Below are positions 14,301 to 26,300 of a stretch of 64,000 nucleotides of DNA, one piece after another. The translations under genes and the position numbers were made by a program. How positions within the stretch are numbered: position 1 is the first letter of the stretch; each line of letters begins with the position of its first letter. The notes under the pieces were generated by a model. That model did no database searches and was not told the DNA's origin. It was given only the letters and a program-made list of their open reading frames with translations. This DNA is from Zerene cesonia (taxonomy: Eukaryota > Arthropoda > Insecta > Lepidoptera > Pieridae): positions 1 through 64,000 of the forward strand of contig NW_024045137.1 in the NCBI RefSeq assembly GCF_012273895.1. The letters run 5' to 3'.

Positions 14301-17300
14301 CTTTACAAAAATCTTATATGTATTCATTGTTGGAAATTATTCATTAATAAATAAATGTACGTGTTCAAATAACAAATAAATGAAATTGGATTTTAAAAAA
14401 CAGTTCAAACCCATGAAGTACGCACAATATGGTCAAGCTGTGAAGGCCGAAGAACATTTTGTCGGTCACCGTCTCCAGCAGGTTGGAGTCCAACAGCAGT
14501 TCCTGGATGTTAGCAGCGCCGTCGAATGCGTTGTCTTCTATTATCGATATACCTGAATAATATTCGAATTACTTAGACTTCTGTAATATAATTTGATTGC
14601 GTTTGGAGATGCTTGCGGCTTTGAAACAAAACTGAACACATTTGAGAATATTTGTGTAATGTATACATGCGGGTAGGACTAAAATCATGTGTCAACGCTT
14701 GTCAGTTTGCTACGGACAATAAAAGTGATTGCATCAAGCCACGTGTTTTGTTAACAATTTGGCCCCAAACATTATAATTTGAAAGAATAGAAAAATTTTG
14801 ACCACGAGGCGGGAGGTGTTTTTTGTTTTAGCAACGCCTAGCCTCTCGGCCACCACTGATCCCGCGTCAGCAAACGAATTTCTTGTACTCTTTCGGTTTT
14901 ATGTGCCTAAGGGACACCCCACGCCGTTTATTGAGATAATTAATAGCAATCTATATATGAGCAATTAATTCTTATTACTATATTTATACAAGCTATTGCA
15001 AAATACTATTTAACCCACAAACATGGCTGGAAGTGAAGTTAGTATTAGAAGTCAGTTTATGGGCAAACTTAAAAAAACACAATGAAAATCCACACGACAT
15101 CTTACCACTGTTCCTAAAATCCAACTTTGTGAGGTCCGGTAAGCGGCCCAGGAAACCGTCGGACTTAATTTGACCGAGAGCATTGTCTGGCATTATGCTG
15201 AAACAAAAAGGTATATTTATGAATTCAGAATATAATGTTCAGGGAACAAATTAACTTTACTTTGGAAGTGACATTGATTATTTTTATTTTCTTTACAAAC
15301 AGAACAAAAAGTCAGCTGTCTGTATACCAAATTTCATCAAAATTCGTTGAGTAGTTTCAGCGTGGACAAACATCCAAACAAACAAACTGTCTCATTTATA
15401 ATACTAGTGTGATACACTCACAGCGCGTGCGTGTCGAGCGGCAGGTCGCGCGGGATGTGCGCGAGGGCGGCGCGCGCGCACGACACGCGCAGGCCGCGGC
15501 CCCAGCTGCCGCGCGCGCACGCGCACGGCGCGGGGCACGGCGGCTCGTCGCCGCACGCCTCCGCCGCCTCCTCGCCCGCTGCGGATACGCGTTTATAAAC
15601 GCTCAATATTTATTAAACCGTAGCGATTTCGATTTCAAAACCCGGCGGTTCGACACTTGATTATGTAACTGAAAATTTATTTCACTAAGAGAATCTAGAA
15701 AGTTAAAATGCAATAAAGTTTGTGTTAAAAATTTCATTCTGGTTCGTCTTGATTCCATTAGACATAATTTTCTCGGATCATTAAGAATGCTTAGTAAAGA
15801 ATATTTTTTTAGTTTGTGTTAATTGGTTTTAATTGGCTCTTTATTTAATTAATGAGACAGGTTGAAATCAGAAAAGCAGGCATAATAATTTTTTAATAAA
15901 CGTTGCCTAAACAATTATTAAAAAAAAATTTGAATCGATCTTCAGTCTTAATGAAGAAGGAAATATTTTGAGACACATGAACTGATACAACTGCTAGTAT
16001 AAACCAGACGTCAGTCAGGCAGTGTGGGGAAGCTCACGTTTGCACTTGAAGCTGTCCTCGCGCAGCGCGTCGATGCGCTTGCGCGCCACGCGCTTGGGCG
16101 CGTCGCACTTGGCGCCGGACGTCTCGATGGGGTTGCGGCGCAGGTAGCGCGCCAGCCAACGCAGCGCGCAGTCGCACGAGAACGGGTTGCGGCCCAGGTG
16201 CCTGCCACCACCCACGGGTTTGTTAGGTTAGCTTCTCATTTGTAGCTTTGCATTCCCGATGCAATAGCGATGGGGTGTTGTTTAAATAATAAACCAAAAT
16301 GGCCGTTGAGGTACGATAACATGAACAGATAAACAAACACGCACACACACACACATCTTAGATTTGTTTTGTTTGGAAGATGCATTAGTCGGGAGTGTTT
16401 GAACTACGTTTGACGAAAATTCGTTAGAGAAAAAATGTTGAATTAAACATATTTTTAAACTCCTACATGTTTATCAAATGAAAGGGTTCAACTAGTAGAA
16501 TGCTATAATACATTGACAAACTGCATAAAAACTTAAATCATATCTTATCATAATGAAATTTGTATATCCACTCACAGAGTCTGTATGCCGGTGAGAGCGT
16601 CGAAGGTTCCGTTCGGTAGAGTACGAATGTTGTTGTCGTATAGCGATCTGAAATTAAGAAATAAATAAATAAAATATATATATAGTATTTAGAAATTAAA
16701 AACTTTTTAACGGATTTTAAACGCGATTTATTCATTATATTACTAACCCGACGTTCCAGTCTCCCCGTTACCACGCTCGCTGTAAAATGTTCGAAACGTC
16801 GAGTTAATAATATATATGAATAAATCGTGTTTAAAATCCCTTAAAAAGTTTTTAATTTATAAATGTGTAATACTCGCGTAAAATTAAACACAAGAAAATA
16901 ATATATAACATATGTCTGCACAGCCATATTGGGTACATGGATGGTTTAACAAAAACCTGTATCCACACGCGACTTGGGATGGGTTAACCGAGAACTTTAA
17001 GCTAAGTTGAATTCACATATAGTAACTTTTGTCCGCAGCTTCGCACGTGTTAAATTCTGAGTAGTTTAAAGGATGGTATTATACGTATAAACCTTTCTCT
17101 TGAATCAATCTATCTATTAATAAAATCCCATCAAAATTCCCTGTGTAGTTTTGAAGATAAGTAGATATACATAGCGGCAGACGCGGGAAGCGACTTTGCT
17201 TTCTACTATGTAGTGATACAATACAACTAAACAGAAGTATTTAGTTCAGTATTGAAGTCTCATACGACATGTTAATATAACAAATCGATAAATAAAGATT

Positions 17301-20300
17301 TTACTATTAAATAATGTACTAGTGGCCACTTACAATAACTTCAAGCTCTGCAGATCACGGAATGTGTCCTTCCGCACGCACGTGATCTCGTTCGAGTTTA
17401 GCAACCTGGAATATAACAAATATGCACTTGGATAAGATATGAATTACAAATTATTATCAGAAATTTTATTGTGGGAGTCGAGCACGCTTCGGCACGAATT
17501 GGGCCAGCTCGCACCGGGGAAGTACCACACCCCCACAGAAAACCGGCGTGAAATAGTGGCATGCCACTGTGTTTCGTACGGTGAGTGGGGGCGCCGGAGG
17601 CCCGTTTCCTTTTCCTCACCCGTCCTAGTCCATTCCCTCTTTCCAGTCGTCAATCCTTTCCTTCTACCTTACCCCATAAAAGCGGGCAGCACATTCACAG
17701 AGGTACTACCTTTGCGAATGTTTATGGGCGGTGGTGATCGCTTACCATCAGGCGAACCACCAGCTCAGCTGCCCGCTATGACATAAAAAAAAAAAAAAAA
17801 AAAAAAAAAAGAAAAATCTCGCCTTTCGTTTCGTGGTGACGGATGAATAGCTTCTTATAAAGCTATCGGGTTGTGTATTATCTTAATACTCGTATGTATA
17901 AATTACGCGTCACAATATTAGTTACCATACTTCTCCGAAACGGCTAGACCGATTTTATGAAATTTTGGATGCATATCGGGTAGGTCTGAGAATGAGCTCT
18001 TATTTATTTTTCATAATCTCTAAATGATAAGAGTAAGGCGGTCAGCGTTTGCCAGGTCAGCTAGTCTTCATATATATAAATTACGTGTAACTTTGTCCGC
18101 AATGGACTCCTGAGCTACTCGAACGATTTTTATTAAATTTTCAAACAATGAGCAGTTTGATCTAACTTAAGACAGTATCGTTTATATTATTTCAATTACG
18201 ATAAATGACTACCCGAGCGGAGCCGGGGCGTGCAGCTAGTTGAAATTAAAATGTATCATGCAGCCGAGTTTTGAGTTTGAGTTTGAGTAAGTGAATGAAT
18301 GTGAGTTTGAGTACATTTGCTTAACAAGGCACAAAAATGTAATACTCACAATAACTGCAACGACGTGAGGCCGTGGAATATTCCGGACGGCAGGTCTTTT
18401 ATCTTATTTCCGTACAGCACTCTGAAAAACAAAGAACAAGAGAGGTAATTTCATTTCCGCTACAACAATAAATTTAAAAAATATCGCACGTTCATGGATC
18501 AGACGTTGACCGTTTTTTTTATTGCAGTGACTCTTTAGAATGGCAGAATCAACAGCGTCATGGGTCGGCTGACTCATGGCTAAAGCCTGGACCATTTCAC
18601 AGCCATAAGACACAACAGCCCTCATAGGAGGTCTGTGTCCCAGCAGTGGAAATATACTTAGTCTGGCCATAAATACTGTTACACTTAATTATAAAAAAAT
18701 ATTACATTTGAATTTCGAATCTGTCANNNNNNNNNNNNNNNNNNNNNNNNNNNNNNNNNNNNNNNNNNNNNNNNNNNNNNNNNNNNNNNNNNNNNNNNNN
18801 NNNNNNNNNNNNNNNNNNNNNNNNNNNNNNNNNNNNNNNNNNNNNNNNNNNNNNNNNNNNNNNNNNNNNNNNNNNNNNNNNNNNNNNNNNNNNNNNNNNN
18901 NNNNNNNNNNNNNNNNNNNNNNNNNNNNNNNNNNNNNNNNNNNNNNNNNNNNNNNNNNNNNNNNNNNNNNNNNNNNNNNNNNNNNNNNNNNNNNNNNNNN
19001 NNNNNNNNNNNNNNNNNNNNNNNNNNNNNNNNNNNNNNNNNNNNNNNNNNNNNNNNNNNNNNNNNNNNNNNNNNNNNNNNNNNNNNNNNNNNNNNNNNNN
19101 NNNNNNNNNNNNNNNNNNNNNNNNNNNNNNNNNNNNNNNNNNNNNNNNNNNNNNNNNNNNNNNNNNNNNNNNNNNNNNNNNNNNNNNNNNNNNNNNNNNN
19201 NNNNNNNNNNNNNNNNNNNNNNNNNNNNNNNNNNNNNNNNNNNNNNNNNNNNNNNNNNNNNNNNNNNNNNNNNNNNNNNNNNNNNNNNNNNNNNNNNNNN
19301 NNNNNNNNNNNNNNNNNNNNNNNNNNNNNNNNNNNNNNNNNNNNNNNNNNNNNNNNNNNNNNNNNNNNNNNNNNNNNNNNNNNNNNNNNNNNNNNNNNNN
19401 NNNNNNNNNNNNNNNNNNNNNNNNNNNNNNNNNNNNNNNNNNNNNNNNNNNNNNNNNNNNNNNNNNNNNNNNNNNNNNNNNNNNNNNNNNNNNNNNNNNN
19501 NNNNNNNNNNNNNNNNNNNNNNNNNNNNNNNNNNNNNNNNNNNNNNNNNNNNNNNNNNNNNNNNNNNNNNNNNNNNNNNNNNNNNNNNNNNNNNNNNNNN
19601 NNNNNNNNNNNNNNNNNNNNNNNNNNNNNNNNNNNNNNNNNNNNNNNNNNNNNNNNNNNNNNNNNNNNNNNNNNNNNNNNNNNNNNNNNNNNNNNNNNNN
19701 NNNNNNNNNNNNNNNNNNNNNNNNNNTAATAAATGTTATTTGCAGTTAACAATTTTCTTTTTTCTTTATTACAATATTTATGGCAAGACTAGGTATATAT
19801 ATGGGCTTATATGATGATGATAACACACAACAGCAACCACCTAAATAGACAATTTTTTTCCTTGAAATCCTTCTCTTGAAGACGGCCTTATAGCACTCGT
19901 CGGGAATATAGTCAGGAAGTATGTTCGAGTCTCTACCGTTTCGAATGAAGAAAGTCAGTTGTTTTGTGTGTTCCTGCGTGTGAATAATTGTTTGTCTTTA
20001 GATTATTTCGAGCCGTTAGCTTCGAGTCTGACTCGCACACGACCGAGTTTTTTACCAATAACGGATACTTACAAAGAAGTAAGATGCACCAGACCGTTGA
20101 AGGCGTCTCCCGCGATCTTAGTAATCTTATTGTTGGACAGGTCGATGCGTGCGACGCGCTTCACAGACGCGAACGCGCCCGCACCTACTTCTGTTATCTC
20201 GTTCTGTTCGAGGCGGCTGAAAGGGATGGAAGATAACATGGAGGTAGAAGAGAAGTTACTTTGAGCACGCGAGGGGATTTTAACGATTCAATATTTTGGT

Positions 20301-23300
20301 TTATATTAGAAGTTATTTTGGAGCTACATCTGTTTTATTGTTATATGTGGGTAGGCATAGTAATAAACAAACCTATTGTTTTATTTTACAATAGAAAAGA
20401 TTCTAAATAGTCTTTATGTTAAGTCAATATGTATGAGTGCGAAAGAGACTATTGCTAATCTGAGGGCAAAGGGGTGGGTCTGACACGCCTGACTCCCAAG
20501 TGACGGGAAAGGACTATGAGGTCCATTATCGGGTGGAGCTATTAAGAGAAGGCTCACATCTCGGTGGCGCGGTGCGGGATGGCGGCGGGCAGGTCGGCCA
20601 GCAGCTTCTCGCGGCAGTCCACGGTGCCGTCCGGCGAGCAGCGGCACGGCGGCGGGCAGCGCGGCTCCGCAGAGCATTCCCCTACTATAGCAGTGTTCGG
20701 GCCTGGGCGAATAAAATATTCTTATCACTTGTGTTTTAATATTATGTTGAATGAATAATTGTCAGTTAGGATACAGATGTCGATTTTCATAACTCATCAA
20801 CACAACAACATACATGTTTGGTGTTGACTTCATAAGGATGCTAAATTATACATTCTTTTAATTTAGTAAAAACGGAAATTTCGCTTTATAGTTCTAGATT
20901 GTAAGATAGCCTTTTGTGCTTACTATCCTTTAAAAAAGGATGTTTATATCTATAATTTAATAATTACATCATTATATACAGTATGTATAAATATTAAAAA
21001 TTCACTAAAATCTTAATATAATTAATATTTTAGCACTAAACGATGTCGATTGCAATCTATAAACGGCTTCCCGAATCGGTGGTAAATGTTATAGCTGTGT
21101 TATGACAACACAAAAGTGCTTCTATAAGAAGTCTAAGTGAATAAATGAATACTTGAGTTTCAGTTTAATATAACCGAGTAGGACTCACCGTTACAAACCA
21201 ACTCGTGAGGTTCTATCTCGCTGAGGAAGGCTCCGCGCAGCGCGGCCGGCGCCTGACATCTGTTTAATCAACGAATAATAAATATAGACTAAAACAAATT
21301 TTCATTCCTTCAGTCAAACGATTTATTTTCAAAAATAACTTCAATCTGAACCAGAGGTTTCTAAGATGAGCGTTCAAACATACAAACTCCTCAGCATATT
21401 ATATAATTAAGTATAGATCGTTAGTTCATTCCAATTTTTTAATTTGCCTGATTCATTTATATTATTTACTTTGATTTTAGATTCTAGTGTCCATTTGCTA
21501 AATGAAGTATTTATTCATTTAAGTTATTTACATATAACAGACTTCTAAAAGTGTAATTGAATAAATAAATATTTGAGTTTCATCGTGACTAGTAGATAAT
21601 TAAAGTCGTATAAGAAAGATCTAAAATATAATTTAAATTAAATCAAGACTTTATAAATTGGACTACAACCTATATTCAGTGATGGCACGTCTTGCTATTA
21701 TCTTCATCTACCCGCACCGGAGAGCGATTTTTATGAACTTTTTCAAAGAAGTTTTCAAGTGAAAATGTAAATTTGTTAATAAGAATAATCAATCGTTGAT
21801 CCAAATTACTTTAAAGCGAAAATCTAAGGTCCATCATTACAAGCTTTCTCGTTTACGACTAGCAGAAAACACTAAATTGGTTACAGCATACCTAGCTCCG
21901 ACCCCCAGGATGCCGGCAGCGCGCACTGCAGCGCCGAGCCTCGCCACCCGACAGTCGCACACCATGGGGTTGTCGAAGAGGCGCAGCGCGTGCAGGCGAG
22001 CCACCATGGCCGCTTCCAGAGACAGGTAGGTCAGGTTGTTGTTGTTTAATGTTCTGAAAGAGAATTATATAGATTAATAAAGGAATAAAACGATTTAAAG
22101 GGCCTTGTGGGCGGGCGTATATACTCATATATTGTTCGCAAACCCTATATGTGGTAATATTTTTCGGGTAAGTCTCACTAAATCTGACGTTAGAGAGAAG
22201 GAGGTCTGGACACCGGTTTTAAAATATAAATGTATTTTTGTATTAATTAACTTTAATCCTACATGATGTCGGTCTTTTTATAATTTTAATTTAAATTCGG
22301 AGTAGTTTAATAGATGTTATGATACATAATATAAACCTATTATTTCCTAATCGTAACGAAATTCCCATCTAAATCCGTTGTGTAGTTAACAAGATCTAAG
22401 CATACATACATACAGACACGGGGATCGACTTGCTTTATACTATGTATTACTGTGATAATTTATTTGATTTATTCAAAACTTACAAATACTGCAGACTTTT
22501 CAGATGTTCCAGAGCCTTGTCGTCGATGCATTTGATCTGGTTCCAGCCGAGGTGCAGCGACTTGAGCGCGGTGAGGCCGCGGAAGGTGCGCCGGCTGATC
22601 GCGGTTAAGTCGTTGCGGCTCAGGTCTCTGCAAGGATGGGTGACCGGAGTTCTATTACGCGCTGTGGTTCTTGTATTGCACTTTTTATTACGTTGAGTAA
22701 ATATTTATTAATGCTGCTATTCGATTTTGAGATTAAAACGACTTATAGTATACTTTACGACTTATAGTTTACTTTATTATTAGTATACTTTTTGGTTTTA
22801 TAGATTAAGAAGAGTTATTACGATTTGTGTTTTGTAATATAGTTTTATAAAGGGCAATTTTGGTAGTGTATATGGTGCATATAGCATACTTGCGACCAGA
22901 CCCGGCTTCGCTCGGGTGCAATCCTACTATCCTACTAATATTATAAATGCAAAAGTTTGTGAGGATGTGTGAGTGTTTGATTCTCTTTCACACAAAAACT
23001 ACTGTACCGGTTGCAATGAAATTTGGTACGTAGATAGCTGGACAACTGGAATAACATATAGGCAACTTTTTATCCCGATATTCCTACGGGATACGCGGGT
23101 GAAGCCACGGGCCGTAATATACCAATAAAACATTATTACGTCATGAATAATTTTAATTTGCAAATATCGAATTGATCAGATTTAAGGAAATTAGAAAGTC
23201 TGGGTGGACAAAGGTATTCTGTGAACGAAACTGCCATATTAATATATATTTGTAATTAAACCTTGTTGTGACTTTTAAAAACATTTTTGCTACACATCCC

Positions 23301-26300
23301 AATTTAAAAATATTTTTTTATATTTTTAGCTGACAATCTAAAGACGCCGGAAGTTACTTCTTCCTTTCATACTGTATTTTTTAAATTTCTAAGTACATGT
23401 CTACTGAAGATTTAATAAAACGCAAGACGAGAGACGAGAAGCGATTACTGCGAAGGTAGTTTTTAATTCCCACAGAAAATATATTTATATATTACAGACG
23501 TACTGTTGGTTCAGCTCATCTTTACAAAAAGTTACTAGGTATTCTATCTAGGTACCGTGTGCGTTCCTAAGCGAGATCCCGTCATTACCCGCCACCCGCC
23601 GAAGTAGGCCACCGTGAGGTTTTAGCCAGTAAGAGTCTGGCATAACCTTTGCCACTACCCGCGAAGTAGCAAGGTATCCATGAAGGATTTCCTCACGTTA
23701 AAAAAAAAGGTTTCCTATATTAAAACGCGTATCAAACTCTTCTCCTATCATAGTTGATTATTGATATATGATAGAAGAATATAAATTGGTCCCTAGATAT
23801 ACTTAAATGGAAGTCATTGTCTATAAAAATGTTTGTATTTTAGTATGTATGTTTGTTACGTTTTCACGCAAAAACTAAGGAATGATTTCAAAAATTCTTT
23901 CACCATTAGAAAGCTGCAACTTCACTGAGTAACAAAAGCAAGCTCCGGGCGAAGCCGGGTCGAACGGCCAGTATGGAATAAATAAAATTAGTACACAAAA
24001 TTCGATTACATCCAAAATTGAATGACCTAAGACTATACGTTATAGCAAGATCTAAAAAGTACCTACATTTGGTTTTCCCAAATTTTAAAGACATACGAAG
24101 CGTCAAAAATGATTCATGTCTCGGTGGGCTACCGTGATATGTTAAAATAGCACTAATTCCAGTGTGAAAAAGTGATGCAGATAGATGACCTAAATAGCTC
24201 TGTTTTTTCCCAAACCATAGTTCTGCTCCCCAGTTAACTCTAAAATAATCATTATAATTAATTCACAAAAATTCAAAACAGACCATACTTAAGCCAAGCA
24301 GCCCTCGATAGCTTCATCAATCTAAGTTATTATTTAACTTGCATTACGAATGCATTCCCCCGTCGGCCATTTCCACGCAACTTAGCTGCGGATCGCGCTT
24401 GGCACGCGACTGCCTTCACTCGGAGCTTTCTGCTGGGGCTAGTGGATATGGCCTTGTATTTTTTATGCATGTGAAAATATTTAAATAACGTTATGTAAAG
24501 ATGACATTAGACATTGTTAAAACTGTTATCAAATAAAATCCATATTTATAAATATTTATATGTCAATTTGTTAGCGAGTTGTGCGGACTTGAAATTTATT
24601 TTCATAAAACTTTGTAGCCACAACTCTGATAAACAAGTTCATTTCATTTCATTTCAATTAAACATTTCAAGATATTTAAAGCCATCTTCCGAAGCAATTG
24701 AACCATTTACTTAGCGAATAATTCTATTTATTTAATATAGCATTCAGATTAATTCGTTTATTAAGTGAACGATCCTACTAATATTATAAACGCGTAGTTG
24801 TTAAGTATGGATGGATGTATGTATGTATATGTTTGTTACTCTTTCACGCAAAAACTAATGAATCGATTGCAATGAAATTTGGTACATATTTAGCTAGAAA
24901 ACTGGAATAACACATGGGCAACTTTTTATCCCCATATTCTTACGGGATTCAGACTTACGCGGTAAAAACCGCAGGGCGCAGCTAGTTAGAAGTAACATTC
25001 AGCATGAACTATTACGACTCCCTGTTCCCCACTAGAACAGCCAAGTCCCACGACTTAACGCTAGTTGATTAAAAGCTTATGTAACTTCAATTGATTTTCA
25101 GTTCAGCTTCAATTATCGCAAACAATAGGCGTATAATTTTATGTCGCTTTGTTCTTGTAACCATACGCATTAATATAACGACCGTGATGTGGTGTTTCTG
25201 ATAATTTGTTATGTACATAGTGTAATATTGGTTGTTAACGTGTAATATTTTGATAAGTAATTGATTAATTTTTTGCACTAAATTCGGCAGTGAGAGTTCT
25301 CATAACAAAATCGTAAAAAATGTAATTTTGATAACTTTATTCAGTGTTAATAATTATCTTATCAATTTTATTAATTACTTTGTAAAATTCCTATGTAATA
25401 ATGCGATTTTCCTTTATTTTTTTAATAAAATAAGAATATAAATTCAATAGTTGTACAGAACAAATCTTTGCGTGTGAACTCGGAGTATATCGAGATAGAA
25501 CAAAAAACTGCTAAACCTAACCAATATATCCTTGTAATTTCCACTAATGTTATATATGTGGAATCACTTTACTCTGTCCATCTGTCCGTCTGTCTGTTTC
25601 TTCTTCGTGTCTAAGCCACAGAATCGATTTGGATGTAATTTGACATAGAGATAGTTAGAGAAAGGAAAAATATAAAGCCTTATCCATACGAATATAACGT
25701 TATAACTCCGCGAAATTACGAAATATCGGCCACTGAATTATAGATGGAGCCCACGCCACCCGACTGCGCCCGAAAACTTGGAGAAGGTATTTCTATTGCA
25801 TTTTTTATTTCGTTAATTAATAACTACAAGCTAACTTTTTTTTATATATTTTCAAGGACAGATTACCAATAATCCGTCCGTGGCTTCGCTCGCATAGGCA
25901 GAGGAAATCATAGAATTTGTCAGAGTGGGCGATAACGCCCCCTTGTGTGTGCTGAAGGCCTAGAGGGTGTGGAGAGGAGAAAAATAAAATGTTTTAAAAT
26001 TATTTTTCTTCTAGTAGTATATAGTAGTAGTTTCATTACCTAGTTATTTACTACATTTCTATATTTTTCTTTTCGTAGTGAGGGGATGATAAAAAGTAAT
26101 TGATTAATAAAAAAGGGATTTCTGGGATAAAAACCGTCCTTTCTCGGCTCCCTGTACCCAATTCATCTAAATGACTCTAACTATTCCTGTAATTAGCGCG
26201 TTCAAAGAAACTTTTCAGCTACACATTATAATATACTGTCGGTCCGCCCCGGCTGCGCCCGTGGTACGTATATAGCCTAAAGCCTTCCTCAATAAATAGG

